NCBI RefSeq assembly: GCF_033115175.1
Contig: NC_084835.1
Coordinates: 102,020,448 to 102,084,447 of the forward strand
Source of the DNA: Lepus europaeus
Lineage: Eukaryota > Chordata > Mammalia > Lagomorpha > Leporidae
Length of the DNA stretch: 64,000 bases
Direction: 5' to 3'
Made by a program: the position numbers and the translations under genes. Below the pieces are notes generated by a model. The model saw only the letters and a list, made by a program, of their open reading frames with translations, was not told the DNA's origin and made no database searches. Positions 1 through 9,082 of the stretch are shown one piece after another; position 1 is the first letter of the stretch; the number at the start of each line of letters is the position of its first letter.

Positions 1-815
1 TTCGAATTATTTCTTTGTTTAGTTTTACATTAAGAGTAAAGTATCTCTGGTAAAAGGTTTTAGTTAAGCATTAAAACAGCTTTAGGGAGGTTATTCTTTG
101 AATGGCCCTAGGCACTGTGTATCATATGTTGCATATAAATACTCAGTAAGTATTTGCAGAATGAATAACTTCCAAGTTTTTCTTGATGTGGAAGTGGCTG
201 TCTACACTAGTCTGATCTTTAAGTTACTGAAAGCCACCCTATCTATAAGTCTATTCTCACAGTGTACTTGGACTTTACTGTACCCACTCTCCCTGGTTTG
301 GTTTTAAAATGTTACTACCAGATTCATTAATTATTTAGGCAAAAAAGTTAGGAATTCTTTTCCTAATAATTCTTAAAATAAATGGAAGAAGTCATACAAG
401 CTTTGTCCAACAGTAAAAAAAAAAATGAACTCATGTATAAGATAGCTAAATTTTAATAAAAAAAAAAACACACAAAATGGAGTAGTTCAAAGAAGGAGTA
501 GACTCCAAAAGAAACGGAGTTGAGTAGAATTTGGTCTCCTCAATAATAATACAATGAGCTGATGGCACTGGTGTGATATCATGAGCAATAAATAAACAAT
601 TCTAGAAAATAACACTTAAAATATCAGCACAATATCCTTTATTATTTAAAGTACATATTTTGAATATTACTTGAAATATATATTTCAAATAATAGGATTC
701 ATAAAAGCATCTTCAAGAAAAAAATCACATTTATCAGTAAGAGAAATAAAATGAGGAAAACAAATATTTAGTGACTCATTTAACAGAAAGGTGAGGGGCT
801 TAAAAGACAACAAAA
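1..815. other. AT-rich stretch left of STARD6 exon 2, no gene seen
   Basis: This part of STARD6 intron 3 (by inference) is AT-rich with several A runs (about 415-425 and 458-468). I see no splice-flanked exon, no clear SINE and no STARD6 peptide match on the minus strand. The 69-codon plus-strand frame at 98-307 has no recognisable similarity. Confidence 0.5.
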
Positions 816-819
816 TTTG

Positions 820-1085
820 GGCAGGTGTTTGGCCTAGCAGTTAAAATGCTTCATGGGACACCCACATCCAATATTGTAATGCCTTGGTCCAAGTCTTGGC
901 TTGGGTATGGTTTCCCACTTCTTGCTAAAGCACATCTTTGGATGCAGTAGGTGATGGATTAAATAGTTGGGTCCCTTCCACCTGTGTGGGACATGCTGAT
1001 AGAGTTCCTGACCTAGCCCTGAAAGTATTTGATCTCTGCCTGTATATTTCTTTTTGTCTCTGCCTTTAGAAAATAAATAAATAGA
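820..1085 (+). mobile_element. Old C-SINE
   Basis: Diverged but complete-looking copy: head near 821 (TGTTTGGCCTAGCAG), internal block ending in GGGTCCCTTCCACCTGTGTGGGA, and tail AAATAAATAAATA at about 1071-1083. Confidence 0.75.
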
Positions 1086-1266
1086 TCGTAAAACACTACT
1101 GTTCACACAATACCAAACTGGCTTTTACAGTTATTATTTCTTAAATTGGAAATTTCTTATTTCAGTAAATTATTCACCAGGAGAGATTTTTTTATGATTG
1201 CTTTCAAGTTGAATATAAATGACCAGGTGGCACATAGTTGCTGTAATTTATTAACATTACATTTCA

Positions 1267-1590
1267 GAGGCCAGCATAGCAGGTAAAGCCACTGCCTGAT
1301 TTGCTGCCATCCCATATGGGTGCCAGTTTGTGTCTTGGATGCTTCACTTCTGATCCAGCTCCTTGCTAATGGCCTGGGAAAAGTGGCAAGATGGCCCAAG
1401 TATTTGGGCCCCTGCCACCAGGTGGAAAACCTGGAAGATGCTCCTGTCTCTTAGCTTTGACCTCACGCAGCACTGGCTATCGCAGCCATCTGAAGAGTGA
1501 ACCAGTGGATGGAAGATATCTTTCCCTGTGTGTCTCTCCCTCTCTTGGTTTATCTCTGATTTTCAAGTAAATAAATAAATACTTTTAAAA
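1267..1590 (+). mobile_element. C-SINE
   Basis: Starts GAGGCCAGCATAGCAGGTAAAGCC and ends in AAATAAATAAATAC. It sits directly before a younger copy, so the two SINEs are in tandem on the same strand. Confidence 0.88.
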
Positions 1591-1606
1591 AAATATTTCA
1601 TTTCAG

Positions 1607-1940
1607 GGGCCGGCGCTGTGGCATAGTGGGTAAAGCCACCGCCTGCAGTGCCAGCATCCCATACGGGCTCTGGTTCAAGTCTGGGCTGCTCTACTTCTGA
1701 GCCAGCTCTCTGCTATAGCCTCAGAAAGCAGCAGAAGATGACCCAAGACCTTGGGCCCATGCACCCACATGGAGACTTGGAAGAAGCTCCTGGCTCCTGG
1801 CCTCGGATCGGCGCAACTCAGGCTGTTGTGGCCAATTGGGGAGTGAATCTGCAGATGAGAGACCTTTCTTTCTTTCTCTGTGTATCTCTTCAAATAAATA
1901 AATAAATCTTTAAAAAACAAACCAGCAAAAAAACCACAAA
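1607..1940 (+). mobile_element. C-SINE with target-site duplication
   Basis: Well preserved copy from GGGCCGGCGCTGTGGCA to an A-rich tail. Flanking duplications AATATTTCATTTCAG (1592-1606) and AATATTACATTTCAG (1941-1955) mark the insertion. Confidence 0.93.
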
Positions 1941-2090
1941 AATATTACATTTCAGCCTAGTGACTTAATAATTTATATTTCCTTATTACTAATGAATAGT
2001 TTGTTACAGTTAATGAAACAAGCATTGAATTCCAGATATGTTAATATCTTTGAATTTAAAAACTGATTGTAAATAGAAAATTGTACTCAC

Positions 2091-2140
2091 AGATTTCCCA
2101 GGAATCTTCTAGAAGCCTTGCTGGAAACAGTTATCTTTTT
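2091..2140 (-). CDS. STARD6: STARD6 second coding exon
   Basis: On the minus strand the acceptor CCTTTGAG precedes AAAAAGATAACT at 2140. The exon is 50 nt (16 codons plus two bases of a Leu codon) and ends at 2091 before the donor GTGAGT. It encodes the first START-domain strand with the run VSSKASRRF. Compared with human it has Lys-to-Arg and His-to-Leu changes near its end. Confidence 0.92.
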
Positions 2141-2406
2141 CTCAAAGGGGAATAAAAATTCACAGATAAATTAGCTATCAGATATAGAAAAATTAAAAAA
2201 AAGCAAAAAGATTTTTTTCTGGTTTGTAAAAGAAATATTTTAAATAAATGTCTTCACAAGGAATTGTTTCTCATTGAAAAGCAAACTCTGGAAACATATT
2301 TAACTTGTTTTCTTACTGAAATTTTAACCACTTTCCAGCCCGATATATCTTGACTGTAACCTAAAACTTCTTGGGCAGTTTGTTGGGCAATTGCCTTATA
2401 GTCCAT
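2091..2406 (-). CDS. STARD6: STARD6, 5' coding part (two exons; gene continues left of the window)
   Basis: StAR-related lipid transfer (START) domain protein 6, a soluble, mainly testis-expressed member of the family that binds sterols or lipids in a hydrophobic pocket. Only the first 46 complete codons are here, as two minus-strand exons (2406-2317 and 2140-2091) joined across a 176-bp intron. The peptide starts [17 protein letters not shown] and exon two encodes [16 protein letters not shown]. From memory, human STARD6 reads [17 protein letters not shown] and [16 protein letters not shown], so identity is clear. Both introns have GT-AG ends and phases fit. The remaining exons (bulk of the START domain) would lie beyond position 1; I scanned 1-2,090 and found none. 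The gene is head-to-head with C18orf54, as in human, where STARD6 lies just upstream on the opposite strand. Confidence 0.93.
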
Positions 2407-2410
2407 CTAT
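2317..2410 (-). CDS. STARD6: STARD6 first coding exon
   Basis: On the minus strand a CTTTACAG acceptor opens the exon at 2410. Four untranslated bases precede the ATG at 2406-2404, and 30 codons run to 2317, where TTTCA meets the donor GTAAGA. The exon ends in phase 0. The start is fixed by similarity to human STARD6, which begins at the same residue. Confidence 0.92.
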
Positions 2411-2604
2411 CTGTAAAGTTTTAAAAACAAATAACTGGTGAGAATGTAATCATATAAACACTTTAAAAATGCTATATTATATTTTAACACTATTCTATAG
2501 TGTCTGTCACACAGCAATGAATAATAACTACTTATTGGTTATATATGCACACATGAACCTTTTTCTTCTTATTCAGTCTTCTAAATAAGAAAATACAGTA
2601 AAAT

Positions 2605-2815
2605 AAAAAAAGGCAGACTTTGGAATCAAAGAGACCTGGGTCAAATCCTCCCTCTGCCACTTATTGCTTGAATCATGTTACTTTAATATTACTATTTCCC
2701 TATTTTCTTCAAGATATAGAACTGGAATAATACCCTATAGAATCAGTGTGCAGATTAAAGGAGATAATGCACTTAAATATCCTACTCCAGCTCCTGCACA
2801 TGCTAGTCAATAAGT
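2605..2815 (+). repeat. MIR element
   Basis: Contains the MIR core: GGAATCAAAGAGACCTGGGT, then CTCTGCCACTTATTGC, then a late block with AGATTAAAGGAGATAATGCA. It is an ancient mammal-wide SINE within STARD6 intron sequence. Confidence 0.8.
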
Positions 2816-2899
2816 CATTATTGTGCCAAACAGCTTAATTATGCTTCCTTTCTCTTGGAAAGTATCACAATCTGTCAGTCACATATTCTTAGAGTGAGC

Positions 2900-3150
2900 G
2901 GCATTAGCAGTATATGATCTGACCTCTGGCTTCCCCTTTAAACATACCTACTACTACTGATTTTCTTGTCCACTCAGCTCCAATCAAATTAACTTTTGAA
3001 TGTTCCTCAAATATAACCAATTGACTTCTTAACTCAGGGTCTTTGCACTTGCTGTTCCTTCTGCTGGGAACATCCTTCTCCAATGTGTTCACATGACTGA
3101 CTTTGTTCATTGGTGACTTTGCTTAAATGTCACCTCCTCAGAGAGAAACA
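2900..3150 (+). repeat. L2 fragment
   Basis: Shows the L2 3' block: GGGTCTTTGCACTTGCTGTTCC, CTGGGAACATCCTTCTCC, and TGCTTAAATGTCACCTCCTCAG. It reads 5' to 3' on the plus strand. Confidence 0.8.
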
Positions 3151-3221
3151 AGTTCAAATTAACTCAATTTCAAGCAAGGTAGAACAGTGGACTCAATATT
3201 TTTTTCTCCTTAAAATTCCTA

Positions 3222-3505
3222 TCTTGAAATCTTAACCTCCGGGATGATGAAATGAGGCAGAGCCGCTTGGGAGGTGATTAGGTCATGAGGATAGAGCCCT
3301 CATGAATGGATGTGCCTGCTCATTTTCCCCTCCCACCAAGTCTGGTGGAGCCAGAAGTTAGCAGTCTGTATTCCGGAAGAGGGTCCTCACCAGAACCCAA
3401 CAATAATGCCACCATGATCTTGAACTTCCAGCCTCCAGATCTGTGAGAAATGAATTCCTATAGTTCAATACTTTCTTGTAGCAGCCCAAAGAGATTAAGA
3501 TAGGT
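3222..3505 (+). repeat. Solo LTR-type fossil (MaLR-like)
   Basis: Resembles mammal-wide LTR sequences with TTGGGAGGTGATTAGGTCATG, GAGCCCTCATGAATGG, CAGCCTCCAGATCTGTGAGAAAT and an end AGCAGCCCAAAGAGATTAAGATA. No internal retroviral coding sequence is attached. The exact family (MLT1, MST or similar) cannot be fixed by eye. Confidence 0.6.
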
Positions 3506-3639
3506 ACTGTGGGTAGGTTTAGCAAAGATAGTTGCATCAGAAACTGTTTCTGCTGTGAATGAGTTCTGGAAGCTACAGTGTTATGGGCTCTTTAGCCTAG
3601 CATCAGTTTTCAGTTAGGAGAAGCTGGGAGATATGGTGG

Positions 3640-3835
3640 AAAGAATGTGCAAACATCACCCAATGGGATTCAAACCCTGCCACTCACCATCGGATATATT
3701 GTGTAAACTGCTTAACTTTTGAACTTCAATTTTCATATGTATAGAATGGGTAAATACCTATCTTAGAGAGTTAGGAAATTTAAATGAATGTAAAAGTGCT
3801 TGAAATAGTGTGAGGCTCTATTCTAAGTAACAGAA
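3640..3835 (+). repeat. MIR element
   Basis: MIR core recognisable as GGGATTCAAACCCTGCCACTC followed by GTAAACTGCTTAACTTTTGAACTTCAATTTTC and AAAGTGCTTGAAATAGTG. Confidence 0.75.
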
Positions 3836-4109
3836 TGTTAGTTTTTTTCTTTTAACAAATAAATCCTTCATTTAAAAAAACTCAAGAGTTTTTTCCTGAA
3901 GCATCTCAATAAACCTTCTTCAAGTTTAATTATTAGAACATTTCTTCCCTTGATATCTAAAATTCTTTAGGTTGAATCACAATTATGTTTTCTCTTATTT
4001 AGATTTAATTCTCCAGCAAGGTACAACACCAAGTTGACAATCTACATTTGAAAAACTTTAGTACACCATTATCATCTCCTCTTTCCTAGTAAAGTTCTTG
4101 TTTCTTTAC

Positions 4110-4193
4110 CTTTTCTAACAAACCTAATCCAAAATTTCAGCGACCATTGGGAGTCGTCTCCAGATCCTCATGGAAATCTCCATATCTCTTAAC
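4110..4193 (-). other. STARD6: Candidate non-coding 5' exon of STARD6
   Basis: On the minus strand a strong acceptor (TTCCACTTTATTCTTTCACAG) precedes position 4193, and a donor AAAAG|GTAAAG follows 4110, giving an 84-nt exon. It lies about 1.7 kb upstream of the STARD6 start exon on the same strand and outside any recognised repeat. The first coding exon has an acceptor only four bases before its ATG, so at least one upstream UTR exon must exist; this is the best candidate seen. It contains a 20-codon upstream ORF (ATGGAGATT...TAG). No transcript evidence is available, so this is an inference from splice signals. Confidence 0.4.
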
Positions 4194-4582
4194 CTGTGAA
4201 AGAATAAAGTGGAATTATTTTGATTCATTAATTATATCATTGTAAGGAGTCCTCAAAACATTCATGGAAAATGTGTGCATTAAAAAAATAATGCATGGAT
4301 TTCAAAATTTCTTTGCACCAAATAAACAAGGAGTAACTAGTCTTAACGTGTCTGAAGAGGAGTTAGTGTGAGGCACTACAGAATAGGACATTAATTTGGA
4401 AAGAGCCTCTATCAAATCAATTCTGCTAAAATTGAAGCAAGATCAAACTTCCAAGAATAGTGAACTCACTGGTACTTTAAAAAAAGTTTATGAGGACATT
4501 TGCCAAAATAAATCAGCAGTTTACAAATGGACAGATAACTTATTTGAAGAAGGGATGAAATAATGTTAAAGATGAAGATGCA

Positions 4583-4873
4583 GGCCGGCGTCGTGGCTTA
4601 ACAGGCTAATCCTCCGCCTTACAGCGCCGGCACACTGGGTTCTAGTCCCGGTTGGGGCGCCGGATTCTATCCCGGTTGCCCCTCTTCCTGGCCATCTCTC
4701 TGCTATGGCCTGGGAAGGCAGTGGAGGATGGCTCAAGTCCTTGGGTCCTGCACCCGCATGGGAGACCAGGAGAAGCGCCTGGCTCCTGGCTTCGGATCAG
4801 CGCGGTGCGCCGGCCGCAGCAGCCATTGGAGAGTGAACCAACTGTCTCTCTCTCACTATCCACTCTGCCTGTC

Positions 4874-4900
<27 letters not shown>
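4583..4900 (+). mobile_element. Young C-SINE (GTCAAAA-tailed subtype)
   Basis: Head GGCCGGCGTCGTGGCTTAACAGG and tail CTCTGCCTGTC plus about 29 A residues, a pure tail that suggests a recent insertion. Target duplication AAGATGAAGATGCAG occurs at 4569-4583 and again at 4901-4915. Confidence 0.95.
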
Positions 4901-4904
<4 letters not shown>

Positions 4905-4915
4905 TGAAGATGCAG

Positions 4916-5058
4916 AAGAGGCTCCTGGCTCCTGGGTTCGGTGCAGCTCTGACTGTTGCAGCCATTTGGGGAATGAATCAGTGGATGGAAGACCTTTCTC
5001 TCCATCTCTCTCTCTCTATCTAAAACTCTACCTCTCAAATAAATAAAAATTTAAAACA
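4916..5058 (+). mobile_element. 5'-truncated C-SINE
   Basis: Only the 3' half is present, from AGAGGCTCCTGGCTCCTGG to CAAATAAATAAAAATTT. AAAGATGAAGA before the younger SINE (4568) and after this tail (about 5060) suggests this older truncated copy was later split off its left duplication by the younger one. Confidence 0.8.
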
Positions 5059-6194
5059 AAAAGATGAAGACCACAGAAGCCGCTTATTCATGTCAATTTG
5101 TGAGAAAAAAAAATAATTTTGGTCATACTCTAATTGATGAGGCCTGACAAACAACAACAGGAACAGTACCTAACACCATGGATACCTCAATTGACTCAGT
5201 TTACACAATTCTCAATAAAAAATTAAAATAGAGCAAGCTTTCTGCTTGATAGGTGCCAAAACTGTTGTACCCAACTCAGCTACAGACAACAGCAGAACTT
5301 TTGATGAAAAGTTGAAACAAGTGGGATAAAGACCATGAAGCACTTCGCTGAAAAATTTTAACATGAGATGAAACATGGCTTTGTTAGTAAGGTCCTGAAG
5401 ACAAAGAAGTAGCATCAATAGGTAGAAGTGGTCCAGTCAAAGGAAATGTGGACCAGTTAAAAGCAAAAGTCATAGCAACAGTTTTTTGGGATGGTCAGGC
5501 ACTTTGTTGAATTTCTGGAGGATCAAAGAGTCATAACATCTGCTTCCTAGGACAGCATTCTGAGAATGTCAGCCAATGCTTTATCAGAAAAATGCCTAGG
5601 ACAGCTTCTTTAGCAAAGGCCTTTTCCAGCATAACAATGTTCCTGCTACAAGGGTACTTTTACAAGGGTTTTGATGGGAAATCATTAGGCATCCAACTTA
5701 TAGCCCTGAGTTGGCTCCTCCTTCTGACTTCTTTCTGTTTTCTAATCTTAAAAATATTTAGAGGGCACCCATTTTGTTCATGTAATCAAATAAAAAAGGA
5801 CTGCAATGACATAGTTAAATTCCTAAGACCCTAAGATCTTTAGGGAGGGACTAAAGGGCTTGTATTATTACTTACAAAAGTGTCTTAAAATTGATGTGCT
5901 TATGTTGAGAAACAGAATTTGTATTTATTGTTATCTTGTAATTCCATTTTCCACAACCTTTTGAAGTTCCCTTGTACACTTGCAATTGCTAATTTCCTTT
6001 ATGTCTTCTTAGTGTCTTTTATTCATACTTCATATTTTCACTAAGAAACATTTGTTGTAGGAGGGGACTTCAAAAGTCTAGGAAAATAGAATTAAAAGGT
6101 AAGTTTATCTTGGTGCAAAAAATGTTGAAATCTATGCATAGTTTTTACCATAATATAGATTTCCATTTTGAAGCTCCCTGTATATGCCCCAAGA

Positions 6195-6770
6195 GGGACA
6201 AAAAAGATAATATGAAAACTTTAAAACTGTTTATGAAAAGAACATTTTAAGACATTACTTCAAGGAAAGATAGGTTAAAAAGCCACTTAGGTGGAACGTG
6301 GAATAAAAACATAACTTTTAAAGCTCATGCCATTAACAATCTTTGGTTAATCACTCCCCTGGGTTTGTCCTTGTTCTATTTTATTTCCTCTCAGCAACTT
6401 ACTTGAGTGACTAGAAATTTTGCAGATTGTTGGAACTCTTGCAGGTACTCTTATCATTTTCAAATCACTAACACTGCTTGCCACAATAGATATGTTTAAC
6501 TGAACCACTACACTGAATCTGATCTTTTGGGCTTACTCACTTGCTAACAGAAGAGGGAAGGTAAAGTTTAGCAGGCAAGAAAGAGTGAAAAGATCAAACA
6601 GGAAGACCACAGCTGTAGTACCTGGTGATGTAACATCGGATGAGTTGGATCATATTCAGGAGGAATGGTCAACGGTATCTTCACCCATAAGGTCAGTGGA
6701 AAATAAACATAAACCAATATTGAGCTGGCATCGTTTTCGTTTTTGATTTACCACCTCACATCCTGCCCAG
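6195..6770. other. Unique spacer between mariner fossil and CpG island
   Basis: AT-rich single-copy-looking sequence without recognised repeats or coding exons. It lies on the STARD6 side of the CpG island and could contain the unseen first STARD6 exon, but no splice donor stands out. Confidence 0.4.
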
Positions 6771-9080
6771 CCTTGTAGACAGGTTCACGCGTGCTAGCGG
6801 GTCTTTACATCTGTTTGTAGAATCGCCCTTTTTCCGGGCTGCCTGACCGGGTCCCCAGTCCGTGTTGGGTCACTGCCCTTCCTCCCTGGAAATCAAGGTC
6901 TCTAAGGAGTTAAATCCCAACCCCGGCCGGACTTCCTCCAGCAATCCCGCAGCTGCCTTGGGGGCCGGCTGGGTGGGACGGGGAAGGCATTTCTGAGCGA
7001 GGCGAGAAGTGGCAGGGGGTCGACCCCGGGCTGACGACGCCTGGTCTAGGGGCGGTACAAGCGGTAGGGGTCGACCCCGGGGTGACGACGCCCGGTCCGG
7101 GGACGGTACAAGCGGCAGGGGGACGACCCCGGGCTGACGACGCCCGGTCCGGGGACGGTACAGGTGGCAGGGGGACGACCCCGGGCTGACGACGCCCGGT
7201 CCCGGGACGGTACAAGCGGCAGGGGGACGACCCCGGGCTGACGACGCCCGGTCCGGGGACGGAACAAGCGGCAGGGGGACGACCCCGGGCTGACGACGCC
7301 CGGTCCGGGGACGGTACAGGCGGCAGGGGGACGACCCCGGGCTGACGACGCCCGGTCCGGGGACGGTACAGGCGGCAGGGGGACGACCCCGGGCTGACGA
7401 CGCCCGGTCCGGGGACGGTACAGGCGGCAGGGGGACGACCCCGGGCTGACGACGCCCGGTCTAGGGGCGGTACAAGCGGCAGGGGGACGACCCCGGGCTG
7501 ACGACGCCCGGTCCGGGGACGGTACAAGCGGCAGGGGGACGACCCCGGGCTTGACGACGCCCGGTCCGGGGACGGTACAGGTGGCAGGGGGACGACCCCG
7601 GGCTGACGACGCCCGGTCCGGGGACGGTACAAGCGGCAGGGGGACGACCCCGGGCTTGACGACGCCCGGTCCGGGGACGGTACAGGCGGCAGGGGGACGA
7701 CCCCGGGCTGACGACGCCCGGTCCCGGGACGGTACAAGCGGCAGGGGGACGACCCCGGGCTGACGACGCCCGGTCCGGGGACGGTACAGGTGGCAGGGGG
7801 TCGACGCCGGGCTGACGACGCCCGGTCTAGGGACGGTACAAGCGGCAGGGGGACGACGCCGGGCTGACGACGCCCGGTCTAGGGACGGTACAAGCGGCAG
7901 GGGGACGACGCCGGGCTGACGACGCCCGGTCTAGGGACGGTGGCGCTCCCTGGGGACTGGAGCCTCAGCCACAGGCCGTCAGCCAGCGGCGCCAAGTCTC
8001 CTTCCCCGCCGAGCCCCTCCCTCAGCCCCGGGGCCGGGAAGACCAGCCTGCCGAGGATGCCCGTGAGGGCGTGGCGGAGCAGCGCAGCGGACGTAAGCCC
8101 GGCACCGCACTTTCCCCCAGCCCCATAACGAAGGAGGCGGCCCCACAGCGGCCCCAGTCGCCGCGCCCGCTCCGGGCCCCGGCCCGCCCCGCGCCCGAGC
8201 GCCGCGCGTGCGCACCGCAGGCCAGCGCCATGTTGGGACAGTTTGAAAGCGAGCGCGGGCGTCGCCCTCGCCTGTGACGGCGGAGGAAGCTGCGGGGCAG
8301 CGGAGCCTGAGGCGGGGCCGGGTGCGGGTCTGGGATGCTTTGTAGCCTCCCCTGGCCGGTCACGGGCCTGAGCTTCCGGTAAAGATCCTGCGATTATTAT
8401 TATTATTATTAATTTTTTAAACCACTTGTGGGGCCTCCGTGGGAGAATCCAGCTGGAGAGTGCGGCGTATTTTCCAGAGGGCAGCCAGTCCTTTGACAGC
8501 CCGAGGGGCGGCCTAGGGGAGAGGATCCCGAGACGGAAGAACGCGGGAAGGGGTGCCTCTCGGGCGGGGATGGGCCCCGGGACGGGACGGCGGGGACCTG
8601 ACCTGCGCGTCCGGGGACTGGAGAAGGCGATGCGCTTTAGGGTCGGTCGTGTCTGACTGCTTCTCGGTCCGCCCGCGGTGGCGCTCACTGCTGAATAAAG
8701 GGATCCGGAGTGGCCCGTCCCCCGCCAGAGACTCCGTCTGGGACTGCTGGGGTTGCTGCCTAAACAGGGGCGGCGAAGCGTGCGCCCCGTGCGCCCCGGC
8801 GCGGGCGGGCGGGCGGGCGGGCGAAGCTTCCCGGGCTCTCCGCTTCGCCGCTGCAGAATAAAGCCGCGCTCGCTCCTGCAGGCGACACGTCACGGAGCTG
8901 CTGTGTGCAAGGCTCGCTTTCAGTGTCCTGCGCGACGTTCCCGTCGGGGCATGGGCCCTCAACCATTCCCTTTGAACCAGAGGAGTTGCCGTTTCTTGCC
9001 CCAAGTTTAACTAACATTCTGTTCTCTCAGCACGATGGGCTTGCTCCTGGGGATCCGAACCGGAGCGCGTAGGGAGGAAA
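6770..9080. promoter_or_regulatory. CpG island, bidirectional promoter region of STARD6 and C18orf54
   Basis: Sharp change from AT-rich DNA to dense CpG. The likely C18orf54 core promoter is around 8,150-8,290. It holds an SP1-type box (CCCGCCCC, 8183-8190), an NRF1-like palindrome CGCGCGTGCGCA (8203-8214, one mismatch to consensus), a YY1-like GCCATGTT (8227-8234) and a CHR-like TTTGAA (8242-8247). I see no TATA box at a fitting distance, as usual for CpG-island promoters. A second GC-rich block with (GGGC)n repeats is at about 8,795-8,825. Start sites cannot be fixed from sequence alone, and the shared use by STARD6 is inferred from gene orientation. Confidence 0.75.
7015..7945. repeat. GC-rich 52-bp minisatellite, about 18 copies
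   Basis: Tandem copies of a 52-bp unit containing GACGACCCCGGGCTGACGAC and GCCCGGTCCGGGGACGGTAC. The period is exact between 7279, 7331, 7383 and 7435. Two units (near 7,550 and 7,655) carry one extra T (GGGCTTGACG), making them 53 bp. The edge units are the most diverged: CTAGGGGCGG at the left, and CTAGGGACGG with GACGCCGGG in the last three. Because 52 is not a multiple of three, read-through gives a 52-residue protein period, which explains long open frames on the minus strand that are not genes. Confidence 0.97.
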
Positions 9081-9082
9081 TG
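8300..9082 (+). other. C18orf54: Probable 5' UTR exon of C18orf54 (start unknown, donor at 9083)
   Basis: The first coding exon begins at a splice acceptor (11143), so a 5' UTR exon must lie upstream. The best donor in the CpG island is AAATG|GTAAGATG, with exon end at 9082. The left boundary given is arbitrary within the CpG island. Other weaker donors exist, so this is a plausible but unproven assignment. Confidence 0.45.

Larger units (their letters stand above)
4246..6190 (+). mobile_element. Nearly complete mariner fossil with decayed transposase
   Basis: The left end (GGAGTCCTCAAAACATTCATGG...) and the reverse complement of the right end (6066-6190) match along most of about 80 bases, including ATGCATGGATTTCAAAATTT on the left and ATGCATAGATTTCAACATTTT on the right, so these are terminal inverted repeats. 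Between them plus-strand fragments translate to mariner transposase motifs: QSSVYKW (helix-turn-helix, about 4515), a WDGQ-like catalytic stretch near 5490, and HPTYSPELAPPSDFFLFSN (about 5690-5750). The catalytic frame is broken by many stops and frameshifts. Two C-SINEs (4583-4900 and 4916-5058) interrupt it. The ends resemble the mammalian MARNA/mariner family; naming is from memory. Confidence 0.8.

Noticed and set aside
1607-1720. tRNA-like B box (GGTTCAAGTC) as a tRNA gene
   Set aside because: It is the tRNA-derived head of a C-SINE; no full cloverleaf with paired acceptor stem, and the SINE body follows.
3222-3505. LTR-like sequences (also 40,478-40,838) as an endogenous retrovirus
   Set aside because: Only solo LTR-type sequence; no gag, pol or env-like codons nearby.
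4652-5023. Several 60-120 codon frames over SINEs, on both strands, here and across the window
   Set aside because: They all map to C-SINE copies and share the same translated SINE motifs (e.g. [15 protein letters not shown]); these are not genes.
6910-7737. Long minus-strand open frame (275 codons), rich in Pro, Arg, Ser and Gly
   Set aside because: It is read-through of the 52-bp minisatellite; the protein repeats with a 52-residue period because the unit is not a multiple of three. No start context, splice sites or known similarity.
7015-7945. Regular repeats as a possible CRISPR array
   Set aside because: Units are contiguous with no unique spacers, and the genome is a mammal.
7879-8688. 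Minus-strand open frame of 269 codons and overlapping frames on both strands across the CpG island
   Set aside because: GC-rich DNA lacks stop codons by composition; the frame includes a poly-Ile stretch from an (ATT)n run and minisatellite units, with frames open on both strands.
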